DNA of 64,000 nucleotides. Origin: GCA-2731375 sp964344935 (GTDB lineage Bacteria; Pseudomonadota; Alphaproteobacteria; GCA-2731375). The notes beneath the pieces are model-generated. The model did not search any database, was not told the DNA's origin, and saw only the letters and a program-made list of their open reading frames with translations. Below, piece by piece: positions 42,638-51,657 of the stretch. Where the stretch lies: contig CAYFPL010000006.1 of assembly GCA_964344935.1 (NCBI GenBank), forward strand, positions 314,332 to 378,331. Reading direction: 5' to 3'. Numbering within the stretch: position 1 is the stretch's first letter; each line of letters begins with the position of its first letter. The position numbers and the translations under genes are program-made.

Positions 42638-43240
42638 ATGAGCATTCAGCCACTCTCGCGGATAGCAATTGCAGCGGCATGCACCGCCATCCTCGTAGCC
42701 GCCACGACGGCGGCCTCCGCGGCCGGGAAGCATGGCGGCGGTCACGGCCATGGCCACAAGAGCCAATACAGCTACGACTTCGGCATGCCTGGCAAGCCGG
42801 CGGATGTGGCCCGCACCATCCAAATCATCGCTACGGACAATAGATTCGACCTTCCTGAAATATCCGTCGAAGCCGGCGAAACTGTCCGCTTTGTCATTTT
42901 CAATCGCGGTGACTTCCTCCATGAATTCAATCTGGGACCGCCAGAAATGCACGCCAAGCACCAGGCGGAAATGCTCAAGATGATGGAACGGGGCGAGCTC
43001 ACGTCTACTGAAATGGCTCATGGCGACAAACATCACGCCAGGCACGGCAAGAGGCATGGTCGAGGTATGATGCACCACGATCACGACAATGCGGTGCTGA
43101 TCCCGCCCGGTGAACAGCGTGAAATGATCTGGAAATTCAAACACAGTCACAATCTGGAATTCGCCTGCAACCTGCCGGGGCATTATGAAAGCGGCATGGT
43201 CGGCAAGCTGAAGTTCAGGCACAGAAAAGGTAAGTCCTAG
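42638..43240 (+). CDS. Periplasmic cupredoxin-like copper protein
   Basis: 200 residues with a signal peptide ending ASAA at about residue 29. The mature start is His/Gly-rich (KHGGGHGHGHK). A cupredoxin fold follows with type 1 copper ligands His95 (LHEFNLG), Cys177, His182 and Met187 (ACNLPGHYESGM). An inserted loop (about 104-150) is packed with His and Met and could bind several more copper ions. It should work in the periplasm as a copper chaperone or electron carrier. A near-perfect ribosome site AAAGGAGG precedes the ATG. It is divergent from a cytochrome c gene. Confidence 0.92.
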   Translation: MSIQPLSRIAIAAACTAILVAATTAASAAGKHGGGHGHGHKSQYSYDFGMPGKPADVARTIQIIATDNRFDLPEISVEAGETVRFVIFNRGDFLHEFNLGPPEMHAKHQAEMLKMMERGELTSTEMAHGDKHHARHGKRHGRGMMHHDHDNAVLIPPGEQREMIWKFKHSHNLEFACNLPGHYESGMVGKLKFRHRKGKS

Positions 43241-43340
43241 GGTCTCACCTACGTGATCTGCCATTCATTTGACCCCTTCCCGCCGGGGCGGTGGTACAAT
43301 GCTGTCGGGCGGCAATGTAGATTTAGCGAGGGCGGTTGCG

Positions 43341-44552
43341 ATGGATCTCACAGATCGGGAGGAACACAAGGTTTTTCGTGAGGAGGTCCGCGCATTCCTT
43401 GATGAATACAAGCATCTGGCGCCGGGCGAATCCGCCTTTTCTTTCCGCATGCGGCCGCGCAAGTTGCGCGAAGATGTGCGCACCTGGCAGGGCCTGCTGG
43501 TAGATCACGGCCTGACCTCCCGTACCGTGCCCAAGGAATACGGTGGCTATGGTGCGGATGTCGACATCCTGAAGAATCGCATCATCGCAGACGAGTTTTT
43601 CGCCGCCAACGTCATCCAAGGCCTGGGCAATATCGGCATTTCCATGTTCGTGCCTACCGTGTTGGAGCATGGCAGCCACGAGCAAAAAGACACATATGTC
43701 CGCCGCACCATCCGCTCCGAAATTACCTGGTGCCAGGGCTATTCCGAACCCAATGCCGGATCTGATCTGGCCAGCCTGCAAACCGCCGCCACCGAGGACG
43801 GCGACGACTTCATCATTAACGGCCAGAAGATCTGGACCTCCGGCGCCCATATCGCCGATATGATGTTCTGCCTCGTCCGCACCGAGCCGGACAAGCCGAA
43901 GCACGAAGGCATCAGCTATATCATCATCCCCATGGATACGCCGGGCATTGACGTACGGCCGCTGCAAACCATGACCGGGACGCCGTCGTTCAACGAAGTT
44001 TTTTTCACAGACGTGCGGGTGCCGCAATCCAATGTGGTTGGCAATCGCGGCGAAGGCTGGCTAGTGGCGAACAGCACCCTGAAACACGAGCGTGGTCTGC
44101 TGGGCGATGCCAACCGATCCCTCGACAGCCTACTGCGGCTTCGACGGTTGATGCAGAACGAAAGCCTGGACGGCCGACCGTTGATGGAGAATCCGCTGTT
44201 TCGGGACCGCTTCATCAAGTTGCAGGCCCGGGTACAGGCCATGCGGTTGCACGAAATGCGCATGATCACCGAGGCGCAAAAGGGCAAGCCGCGTTCGCTT
44301 GGCGATTTGGTGATCAAACTCTTGGGTTGCGAATTGAACCATCAATTGGACGGCCTGGGTGTCGATATTATGGGTGAGATCGGGGTCCTATACGACGAAA
44401 GCCCCATGCTACGTGATGACGGCGCATGGCAGGCAAACTTCATGTTTGACTTGGGTTTGATCATCGGCGGCGGCACCGCACAAATTCAAAAGAACATCAT
44501 TTCGGAGCGGGGTCTGGGTATGCCGCGGGAACCAAAAGCAGCGCAGGTATAG
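43341..44552 (+). CDS. Acyl-CoA dehydrogenase family protein
   Basis: 403 residues from the ATG at 43341 (MDLTDREEHKVF); upstream in-frame codons are not protein-like. Acyl-CoA dehydrogenase features: GLTSRTVPKEYGGYG, WCQGYSEPNAGSDLASLQT for the flavin/substrate loop, NGQKIWTSGAHIAD, and a C-terminal GGGTAQIQKNIISERGLGMPRE flavin-binding tail. It oxidises an acyl-CoA at the alpha-beta bond. It is paired with a second, shorter dehydrogenase 11 bases downstream, the arrangement of heteromeric FadE pairs used for CoA thioesters of steroid side chains or branched acids. The substrate is unknown. Confidence 0.9.
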   Translation: MDLTDREEHKVFREEVRAFLDEYKHLAPGESAFSFRMRPRKLREDVRTWQGLLVDHGLTSRTVPKEYGGYGADVDILKNRIIADEFFAANVIQGLGNIGISMFVPTVLEHGSHEQKDTYVRRTIRSEITWCQGYSEPNAGSDLASLQTAATEDGDDFIINGQKIWTSGAHIADMMFCLVRTEPDKPKHEGISYIIIPMDTPGIDVRPLQTMTGTPSFNEVFFTDVRVPQSNVVGNRGEGWLVANSTLKHERGLLGDANRSLDSLLRLRRLMQNESLDGRPLMENPLFRDRFIKLQARVQAMRLHEMRMITEAQKGKPRSLGDLVIKLLGCELNHQLDGLGVDIMGEIGVLYDESPMLRDDGAWQANFMFDLGLIIGGGTAQIQKNIISERGLGMPREPKAAQV

Positions 44553-44563
44553 GGGCCGGGATA

Positions 44564-45649
44564 ATGGAATTCGGATTGTCGGAAGAACAGGAACTGATCC
44601 GGGATAGTTTCCAAGGCACCCTGTCGCGCATCTCAGAACTGGATACGGTGCGCCAGACCGCCGAGGCCGGCGCAGCCATGGACGAGAGCATCTGGCAGGA
44701 ACTCTGCGGCCTGGGCATGGCCGGCCTGTTGGTACCCGAAGAATTCGGCGGCGCCGATCTAGGACTGCTGGAAGCAACCGTGGTGGCCGAGGAACTGGGC
44801 CGCCGGGTCACGCCGGTGCCTTTCACCGGCGCCGCGGTCATGGCGCCGCTCGCCATTCGTCTGGGCGGTGATGAAGATCAGCAACGGGAATGGCTGCCGG
44901 GCATGGCGGATGGCTCCGTGCGGCTGGGCGTCGCCGTCTCCGAGATCGCGGCCGGCGCCAGGGAAGATGCGGGTGTGACGGCCGGCAATGGTGTCCTGAG
45001 CGGCCGCGCCCTGTTCGTCCTGGATGGTGCCGGGGCCGACGGTTATGTGGTTGCTGACAAGACCGGCGGCTTGCATCTGGTGCGCTCGGACAGCACCGGG
45101 CTGGAGTCCATCGACCTGAAGACCATCGACAGGACCCGCGCCATCACGGAACTGCGGTTTGAAAACACGCCAGCCGAGCCTTTGCGCCAAGGCAGTCGTG
45201 TGCTGCAAACCGTGATCGATGCCGGCCGTGTGGTTTTGGCAGCCGATAGCCTGGGCGCAGGGGAGGAGATGTTGCGACGGGCCGTCGACTATGCCGCCGA
45301 GCGCAAGCAATTCGGCCGGGTCATCGCCTCGTTCCAGGCGGTCAAGCATATGTGCGCGGAAATGGCGGCGGAGCTGCAGCCCTGCCGGGCCCTGGTTTGG
45401 CATGCTGCCTATTCAATGGACAACGAACCAGCAGAGCTCTCTTTGGCTGCCGCTTTCGCCAAGTCCCATGTGGACGAGGTGGGGCGTTTCGTCGCCCGCA
45501 CGGCAACGGAAGTGCATGGCGGCATGGGCTTCACAGACCTCATGGGCCTGCATTATTGGTTCAAACGCCTGGGCGTGAACCGCGCCTATCTGGGCAGCCC
45601 CGAACGGGTGCGGACGGAGGCGGCCCGCCTGCAGGGTTTCGCAGCCTAA
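44564..45649 (+). CDS. Acyl-CoA dehydrogenase family protein, short partner
   Basis: 361 residues. N-terminal MEFGLSEEQELIRDSFQGTL and LVPEEFGGADLGLLEATVVAEELGRR fit the family; DYAAERKQFGRVIASFQAVKHMCAEM is the flavin contact helix, and EVHGGMGFTDLMGLHYWFKR the C-terminal signature. The middle beta domain is short and poorly conserved, common in the second subunit of heteromeric dehydrogenases. It starts 11 bases after the first dehydrogenase and probably forms a complex with it. Its stop is adjacent to the stop of the convergent methyltransferase-like gene. Confidence 0.9.
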   Translation: MEFGLSEEQELIRDSFQGTLSRISELDTVRQTAEAGAAMDESIWQELCGLGMAGLLVPEEFGGADLGLLEATVVAEELGRRVTPVPFTGAAVMAPLAIRLGGDEDQQREWLPGMADGSVRLGVAVSEIAAGAREDAGVTAGNGVLSGRALFVLDGAGADGYVVADKTGGLHLVRSDSTGLESIDLKTIDRTRAITELRFENTPAEPLRQGSRVLQTVIDAGRVVLAADSLGAGEEMLRRAVDYAAERKQFGRVIASFQAVKHMCAEMAAELQPCRALVWHAAYSMDNEPAELSLAAAFAKSHVDEVGRFVARTATEVHGGMGFTDLMGLHYWFKRLGVNRAYLGSPERVRTEAARLQGFAA

Positions 45650-46576
45650 TCAGGCCGCTTTGAGAGGGCCGAGGGCGGCGATGTGCTCGGGCGACAGGCC
45701 ACAGCAGCCGCCGATGATCCGAGCACCTTGCGCCACCCAGTCATCAGCAAATTGGCGGAAATCAGCCGGTGGGATAATTTCCTCGAACTGCCAGCGGGGC
45801 GACTTGAAATAGCCGGAGTCAGGATACGCCAGCATTGGTCCCTTGAATTGGCGAGAGAGAATATCGAGGGTATCGCCGATTACATTTGAAGGCGTGTGCA
45901 TAATACCTGCAGCAGCCACTTCGTAGTGCTCCAGGATCGCCACTACGTCCGCGAAGGGAATATCGCGGTCGGGAAAAAAGCTGAGGACGGCGCCGTCAGC
46001 CCCCCGTCGAGCGGAAAATCCAGCCCAGACAGGCAGACCGGTATCCCTGGCGGCATCAAAGGCGAAATTCATGCGCGCGGGATCGTACATCATCTCCAAA
46101 AGTATCAGGTCACAGCCTTCCGCCCGCAGCAGTTCCGCCAACTCGACGAAGGCGTCCACCATTTCGCTCTCGCTGGGCGCGCGGGATGGGTCGGATCGCG
46201 CAGTTCCAGGGACCGAGGGGCTGCGGTGCGAGATTGAGCCGGCGATCAAAATCCCCTCCCGCCCTGCTTCGTGCCGCGCCTGATGCGCCGCCGCAACCGC
46301 CCGTCGATTGATCTCGTCCAGTTTGTCGCCGAAGCCGGCCGGTTCCAACATAAGGCGCGAGGAGGAATAGGTATTTGCCGTGATGATATCTGCGCCCGCG
46401 GCGATGTAGTCGAGGTGGATATCCTTCAATGCTTCGGCGTTATCGAGTGCCACGGCGCCGCACCAGGCCTCCGGATCCATGGGGACGCCGCGTCGTTCCA
46501 ATTCAGTCCCCGTGCCGCCGTCCAGAATGGCGATGCCACCACTTTGCAGGCGACGTTCCATATCCTCATAGGCCAT
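45650..46576 (-). CDS. Homocysteine S-methyltransferase-like protein with altered zinc site
   Basis: 308 residues from the ATG at 46576 (MAYEDMERRL), preceded by GGGGGAGGA; the longer frame is not protein-like. The barrel start ILDGGTGTELERRG, GADIITANTYSSSRLML and the C-terminal GGCCGLSPEHI (Cys291-Cys292) are those of homocysteine methyltransferases. The first zinc ligand, a cysteine in the usual NCT-type strand, is His227 in GIMHTPSN. Zinc could still be bound as His-Cys-Cys. It may use a different thiol or methyl donor; this cannot be settled by reading. Confidence 0.88.
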   Translation of the reverse strand: MAYEDMERRLQSGGIAILDGGTGTELERRGVPMDPEAWCGAVALDNAEALKDIHLDYIAAGADIITANTYSSSRLMLEPAGFGDKLDEINRRAVAAAHQARHEAGREGILIAGSISHRSPSVPGTARSDPSRAPSESEMVDAFVELAELLRAEGCDLILLEMMYDPARMNFAFDAARDTGLPVWAGFSARRGADGAVLSFFPDRDIPFADVVAILEHYEVAAAGIMHTPSNVIGDTLDILSRQFKGPMLAYPDSGYFKSPRWQFEEIIPPADFRQFADDWVAQGARIIGGCCGLSPEHIAALGPLKAA

Positions 46577-46786
46577 GTTCCCGTCCTCCCCCGGAATGGA
46601 AATATGGAAGCCCCGGCGTCTTCGTCCGGTACCATCGGACGATGCGCGGAGCCGCATTTTCCCCATTTCGATCGGATGCGCAAGCGGTCATGCAATTGCG
46701 ACAAAGCGTCCCAACCCGTTGCCGCAAAAATCATTGGAACATATGTAAATTTCATGAGGTGAAGTTTTCGACGGAGGAGACGAAAC

Positions 46787-47209
46787 ATGGTCGAAGCAAC
46801 CCCCCAAACCCCCACCGATTGGTGGCCTAGCATCGTCGATCCGCTGCGCCGTTTCGGCAGCCGGGTATCGGATTTCTTCTCACCTGCCACCGACGCCTCC
46901 GCGACGGAAGATGCCTATGTGGTGGAAGTGGAACTGCCCGGAGTCAAGGAAGAGGACATCGACGTGGAACATCACGGCAACGTATTGACCGTGAAGGGCC
47001 ATAAGCATTCCACGAAAGAGGAGAAGGACAAGACCTACTATTATTCGGAGCGTACCTATGGCGCCTTCCAGCGCACTTTCAGGCTGCCTGCGGATGTCGA
47101 CGAGGGCGGCATCGAAGCTTCGGCAAAGGATGGCGTATTGACCCTGCGCCTGCCGAAGAAGAAGGAGGCCGAGGACGCCAAACGGAAGATCGAGATCAAG
47201 CAAGCGTAG
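46787..47209 (+). CDS. Hsp20/alpha-crystallin small heat shock protein
   Basis: 140 residues with an ACGGAGGAG ribosome site. The alpha-crystallin domain runs from about 38 to 135: VVEVELPGVKEEDIDVEHHGNVLTVKG (in parts), YSERTYGAFQRTFRLP and DGVLTLRLPKKKE. It is an ATP-independent chaperone that holds unfolded proteins. I could not find a sigma-32 promoter or a clear ROSE-type hairpin in the 210 bases upstream, but that region is AT-richer than average. The C-terminal I-x-I motif reads IEIKQA. Confidence 0.95.
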   Translation: MVEATPQTPTDWWPSIVDPLRRFGSRVSDFFSPATDASATEDAYVVEVELPGVKEEDIDVEHHGNVLTVKGHKHSTKEEKDKTYYYSERTYGAFQRTFRLPADVDEGGIEASAKDGVLTLRLPKKKEAEDAKRKIEIKQA

Positions 47210-47289
47210 CCCTGCCGGGAAGCCCTTGCACATTGGTCAAGCATGCTGAGAATGTGTGGAAGACTTGATCTTCCAGAGGGGACAGGGGC

Positions 47290-48282
47290 ATGAAGGTTCT
47301 GGCGGGTACCTCCAAGGGCGTTTTCACTGTTGCGGACGGCGCGGGCCAGCAGGTCCTGGAAAGCGGCGGCGTCCGCGACCTGGTTTCGATCGAGGGCCGG
47401 ATATTCGCCGGCACAGGTGCCGGCGCCTATTATTCCGACGACGATGGGGAAAGCTGGTCCCTGGCCGGCATGGCGGATTACGAGGTGTGGCAGGTGCGTT
47501 CCGCTGGCGGCGGGGTTGTCTACGCCGTCACCCAGCCGGCCGGCCTGTTCCGCAGCGACGATCGTGGCGAGACCTGGCATGAGGTCGAATCCTTCACGCA
47601 GATCCCAGGCGCCGAGGATTGGTGTGTTCCGGTGAAACCGCGGCTGCCCGGCCGAGCCCGGGCCCTGGTCGTCGACCGGGACAATCCTGAGCGCATTTGG
47701 GTCGGTGTGGAGGTAGGCGGCATCGCCCGCACCGAAGACGGTGGCAGGACCTGGAATTTTGATCTGCCGGGCGACAATCCCGACCTCCACATGATGTATG
47801 CCGATCCCGGCAACGGCGAGGTTCTTTATGCCTCGACTGGGTATGGCCGTTTGGACGGCGTGGCGGAAATGGTGGAAGGCAATGCGGGCGTCTTCCGTTC
47901 AGAAGACGGCGGCGAGACGTGGGACTATGCCTGGAAAGGCATCACCCCCCGCTATTCCCGGCCGATGTGCATTGATGCCGCCGCGCCACACGGCTTGACC
48001 GTGGCTTGTGCGCCGACCGCCTTTTCCTCTTACAAGGACGAGGGCGGCGCCCAGGCCATGTTGTTGCGTTCCGACGACGGCGGCGAAAGTTGGCGTTCCC
48101 TGTGCGATGAAGCCCATTCGCCTTCCGCCGCCAATATTCATGGCCTAACCACGGACGGGGAACGGCCAGGTGGCGTTGTGATCGGCACCGATACGGGCGA
48201 GGTTTGGCGGGTCAGCGATGATGCTCAGTGGACACCGCTGGCCAGCGGCCTGCCGGCGGTCCTATCCGCCCTAACTGTCTAG
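47290..48282 (+). CDS. Asp-box (BNR-like) beta-propeller protein
   Basis: 330 residues with five Asp-boxes of the S-x-D-x-G-x-T/S-W type: SDDDGESW, SDDRGETW, TEDGGRTW, SEDGGETW and SDDGGESW. This gives a beta-propeller like sialidases and photosynthesis assembly factors, but the sialidase arginine triad is not apparent. No signal peptide, so it is probably cytosolic. The function is unknown; members are often annotated as exo-alpha-sialidase or glycosyl hydrolase without proof. Its 3' end overlaps the convergent phosphodiesterase gene by 12 bases. Confidence 0.85.
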   Translation: MKVLAGTSKGVFTVADGAGQQVLESGGVRDLVSIEGRIFAGTGAGAYYSDDDGESWSLAGMADYEVWQVRSAGGGVVYAVTQPAGLFRSDDRGETWHEVESFTQIPGAEDWCVPVKPRLPGRARALVVDRDNPERIWVGVEVGGIARTEDGGRTWNFDLPGDNPDLHMMYADPGNGEVLYASTGYGRLDGVAEMVEGNAGVFRSEDGGETWDYAWKGITPRYSRPMCIDAAAPHGLTVACAPTAFSSYKDEGGAQAMLLRSDDGGESWRSLCDEAHSPSAANIHGLTTDGERPGGVVIGTDTGEVWRVSDDAQWTPLASGLPAVLSALTV

Positions 48283-49113
48283 GACCTTCACCCCAGCGCG
48301 CAGCAGCGTGACAGGCGGGTCCCATTCGCCCACGGGCAGTATGTGGGTGACCAAATCGGCGCCGGCGGGGGTAGCATCTTCCAGCCATAGATGCACGGCC
48401 ACGCCGGAAGGCTCGTGGCTCAGGTTTAGGAGCCGTTCCGGCCCCATGTCCAAATCGAATGGATAGCAGGTCGTCGGGCCGGCGAACGCAATTGTGCCGC
48501 CGAAGGCCGCCGTGATGGGGCGGTGCACATGGCCGGCCAGCACCCGCACCACCTGGCCGTGCCGACGGAGCAGCGTATCCAAGTCTCCGCCGCCATGCTT
48601 CAGCCCCTTGGCCGAGCTGCCGGTCATGCCGGAATAAAACGGCGGATGATGGAGAGCTACGATGGTGGGGCGATCCGGCGCCTCTGCTAGGCGCTCATCC
48701 AACCAGGCCAACCTCTCAGCGCACATTTCCCCCGGCGTGGCGTCGGCGATGACGCTGTCGCAGCAGATGATGCGCACGGGATAATCCTCGATCACGTAAT
48801 GCAGGAAGTCACCTGCGACCGGCAAGGCAGGTGTGCCGCCAAACACATCGTGCAAGGCGCTCCGGTCGTCATGATTGCCGGGTATGAGGGCCAAAGGCGC
48901 TGTCAGAGCTTCGACAATCTCCTTGAAAGCCTCATAGCGCGGCACGCTGCCGTGGGAGGCAATATCGCCGGTGTGCAGCACCAGGTCAGGACCGGGATCC
49001 ATTGCGTTGATTGCCGATACGGCCTTGGCCAAGGCCGCCGATGTGTCATAGCGGCCATAGACCAAGGTGTCCGGTTCGTCGATATGAGTGTCGGAAATCT
49101 GTACCAGGATCAT
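48271..49113 (-). CDS. Class III cyclic-nucleotide-type metallophosphodiesterase
   Basis: 280 residues with all calcineurin-like motifs: SDTHIDEP (Asp8, His10), HTGDIASHG, PGNHDDRSAL, HHPPFYSGM and AGHVHRPI, which bind two metals. The arrangement is like CpdA (3',5'-cAMP phosphodiesterase) and GpdQ (glycerophosphodiesterase). Since two cyclase-domain genes lie in the same window, cAMP hydrolysis is a fair inference, but GpdQ-type activity cannot be excluded. The HpaB-like gene upstream ends 6 bases before its start. Confidence 0.88.
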   Translation of the reverse strand: MILVQISDTHIDEPDTLVYGRYDTSAALAKAVSAINAMDPGPDLVLHTGDIASHGSVPRYEAFKEIVEALTAPLALIPGNHDDRSALHDVFGGTPALPVAGDFLHYVIEDYPVRIICCDSVIADATPGEMCAERLAWLDERLAEAPDRPTIVALHHPPFYSGMTGSSAKGLKHGGGDLDTLLRRHGQVVRVLAGHVHRPITAAFGGTIAFAGPTTCYPFDLDMGPERLLNLSHEPSGVAVHLWLEDATPAGADLVTHILPVGEWDPPVTLLRAGVKVLDS

Positions 49114-49119
49114 GAACGT

Positions 49120-50586
49120 CTACCCTTCCCCTGCCGGCGGTACGTCGTAGGCGGCCAATAGATTATCGACGATGGCGTCCAGATCCTCCCAGGGCGCCTC
49201 GCGGAAACTGTGGCCGCGCACGATGAACGAAGCGCCGGCATAGAATTTTTCATATTGCTGATGACGGCCGGCGAATTCCGAACCCACGAGGTCCCAGGCG
49301 AGGCGGAATAGTTTCATCCGGTCCAAGGCGCCCATTTGCGGGGTCTGCCAATAGTTCTCGAACTGTTGGCGTAAGTCGTCGTCGTGCATAACCGTCACAT
49401 CCGCCGGCATCTGGAATATGCCGCCGCCGCACAACTCCCGTACGCTGTCGATGATGGCGGAATGGTTTTCCGTGCACCAGTTCAGGGCCGCGTACATCAT
49501 GCGCCGGTTGAAAGTGGCGTATCCTTCGGGCCAGTCCTCCGCTGCTTCGATCTGCCCTTCCACCATGCCCCACAGCCCCGCCTCCAGGGCCGAAAGGCGG
49601 CCCAGGGTTTCGGCCACAGCGGGGATCTTGTTGGCGCCGGTGGATTGCGTGATCTTGCTGGCCAGGCCCACAAGCAGGCGCATCTTGGTGTGGAAGCGAA
49701 CATTGGATTGGTGATTGCCGTAGCAGTGGGACGGCGTCTGGTTGTAGATGGTGTAGGATTGCACCGGATCATCCAGGACGAAGACCCGTTCCCACGGCAC
49801 TTTGACCTCGTCACACAGGACCATGGCGTCCGTCTCGTCCAGGCGCCAGCTCAAGGGACTATCAAACTCGTTCCGGGCGTTGGGTTCCATGGGTTTGCGG
49901 GACCACAACGACAACCCAGGCGCATTGCAGGGCACCGCACAGGTGATCGCCTGTTTCGACTGATCCGGAGCCAGGGGGATGACATTGCCGATCCAGATTT
50001 CATCGGCGATGACGGCACCGGTGGCCAGCATCTTCATACCTGAAATGACCACGCCGTCGTCCTCCTCGCGGACCAACTGCAAGGTGGGGATGGGCAGGTT
50101 CTGTTTCTGGTAGAAGGCCGGGTCCCGGGCTGCCTGTGGCGGCAGCACCGCATAGGCCGCATAGACGTCATTGCGGCGCATGTGTTCGTAGTAGGCCCAA
50201 AGGTTCTCCGAGAATTTGCCCCGCTCGGTGTCCAAGACGTCCGCCTTCTTGCACATGCCGGCAACGAAGGACGAAACATGATCCGGCGAACGGCCGAAAA
50301 AACCGTAGGTGGTTTCGGCAATTTTTCGGTGGGTCTGCGATCGCTTGCGCAGATCCGCCCGATCCTTGGCCAATATGTAATAAGAGGAGAATAGCTCGCC
50401 ATCCTCCTCGAACGCAGTAACCGCGCGGTTCGCAGGCTCGGCCTTCATGTCGTAGATGTCGGCGGCGGTTCGCGCGGCGTGGCGGAAGGCAGGGTGCGTG
50501 GTCACATCCTCCACCCGTTCCTTACCGATATAGACGACGCGGCCGTCCCGCAGCCGTTCGAGATGCTCTTTTCCGCTGCGCAGCAT
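49120..50586 (-). CDS. HpaB-type flavin-dependent monooxygenase
   Basis: 488 residues from the ATG at 50586 (MLRSGKEHLERLRDG), one base after the stop of the upstream dioxygenase gene. HpaB-family features are GRVVYIGKERVEDVTTHPAF, FGRSPDHVSSFVAGM, and CDEVKVPWERVFVLDD. Such enzymes hydroxylate phenols such as 4-hydroxyphenylacetate with FADH2 from a separate reductase, or act on other substrates. No HpaC-type reductase is adjacent. The TGA-C-ATG junction couples it to the TauD-like dioxygenase, so both probably work on one compound. Confidence 0.92.
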   Translation of the reverse strand: MLRSGKEHLERLRDGRVVYIGKERVEDVTTHPAFRHAARTAADIYDMKAEPANRAVTAFEEDGELFSSYYILAKDRADLRKRSQTHRKIAETTYGFFGRSPDHVSSFVAGMCKKADVLDTERGKFSENLWAYYEHMRRNDVYAAYAVLPPQAARDPAFYQKQNLPIPTLQLVREEDDGVVISGMKMLATGAVIADEIWIGNVIPLAPDQSKQAITCAVPCNAPGLSLWSRKPMEPNARNEFDSPLSWRLDETDAMVLCDEVKVPWERVFVLDDPVQSYTIYNQTPSHCYGNHQSNVRFHTKMRLLVGLASKITQSTGANKIPAVAETLGRLSALEAGLWGMVEGQIEAAEDWPEGYATFNRRMMYAALNWCTENHSAIIDSVRELCGGGIFQMPADVTVMHDDDLRQQFENYWQTPQMGALDRMKLFRLAWDLVGSEFAGRHQQYEKFYAGASFIVRGHSFREAPWEDLDAIVDNLLAAYDVPPAGEG

Positions 50587-50587
50587 G

Positions 50588-51541
50588 TCAGGTCCGCTCC
50601 AACTGACGTAAGGGTTCGGTGTCCGTTTCGGCCGGTGCTTCCCCGTCCAACGGCTTCCGCGCCAGAAGGGGTATGTCTGCCCCTTCGGCAACGCTCAAAG
50701 GTCGATCGCCACTGATGGTAATGCGCTCCATGCGCCGGCGCTGGGGGTAATAGTCGTGGATAGCGTAGTGCTGCACGGCCCGGTTGTCCCAGACCGCCAT
50801 GGTATGGGTCTGCCATTGCAGGCGGAATTGGTACTCCGGCACCTTGGCCAAGTCGAACAGGGTGGCGAGCAGGGGCTGGGCCTCGCTATCCGCCATGCCT
50901 TTGATGCCGATGGTGAATTGCGGATTGACGAAGATCACCTTGCGGCCGCTCTCGGGGTGCACCCGAACCACGGGATGATGCTGCAAGGGGTACTCTGCCT
51001 CCAACTCCCGCAGGCGGCGGTGGCCGTCCTCGTCGCTGGGCAAAAGGCTGCGGAACGGCTTGAAATCGTGCACCGCCTCCAGCCCGGAAAGAAACTGCTG
51101 CATACCATCGCTTAATCCTTCGTAGGCCGCTGACATGCTGGCAAACATGGTATCGCCGCCCAGTTTCGGCGCGATAGTGGCGCGCAGGATCGTCGCCATG
51201 GGCGGCTGTGAACGGAATGTCTCGTCACTATGCCAGATATCCGTCAGGCGAGGCGGGTTATCCCGGTGATTGTCCAAGACAATCAGTTCAGGCATCTCGG
51301 CCAGGTTGGGCGAAAAGGGGTGGATGGAGGGCGGACCGAAACAGCGGCCAAAGGCAAGCTGTTCTTCCGCCGTGATGTCCTGATCCCGAAACAGCAGAAG
51401 TTCGTGTTCAGCCAGGGCATGGCGGATGACGGCGAAATCGTCCTCGGATTGCGATCGGGACAGATCGACGCCATACACCTGGGCGCCCAGGCTCCGGCCC
51501 AATCGTTCGATCCGCAACTTCGATCCCGCCATTTGCGCCAC
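50588..51541 (-). CDS. TauD/TfdA family Fe(II)/2-oxoglutarate dioxygenase
   Basis: 317 residues. The iron triad is His104 and Asp106 in WHSDETF and His258 in NRAVQHYAIHDY; Arg273 near the end (RRRMERITI) fits the 2-oxoglutarate contact. The N-terminal LGAQVYGVDLS and LLLFRDQDIT strands are typical of TauD and TfdA. It would hydroxylate a substrate with release of succinate and CO2, possibly to cut a C-S, C-O or C-N bond. It is the first gene of the pair with the HpaB-like monooxygenase and diverges from the SDR gene. Confidence 0.92.
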   Translation of the reverse strand: MAQMAGSKLRIERLGRSLGAQVYGVDLSRSQSEDDFAVIRHALAEHELLLFRDQDITAEEQLAFGRCFGPPSIHPFSPNLAEMPELIVLDNHRDNPPRLTDIWHSDETFRSQPPMATILRATIAPKLGGDTMFASMSAAYEGLSDGMQQFLSGLEAVHDFKPFRSLLPSDEDGHRRLRELEAEYPLQHHPVVRVHPESGRKVIFVNPQFTIGIKGMADSEAQPLLATLFDLAKVPEYQFRLQWQTHTMAVWDNRAVQHYAIHDYYPQRRRMERITISGDRPLSVAEGADIPLLARKPLDGEAPAETDTEPLRQLERT

Positions 51542-51657
51542 CCCATCCTGTGCCAGGGGAAGATCATATCACAAGGCCTCGTAAGGCCCCTACTCAACCC
51601 ATCCGGCGCCTGATATCTTGCCGCGCAATCGCAGCAACGAAAAGTATGGAGTGTCTT

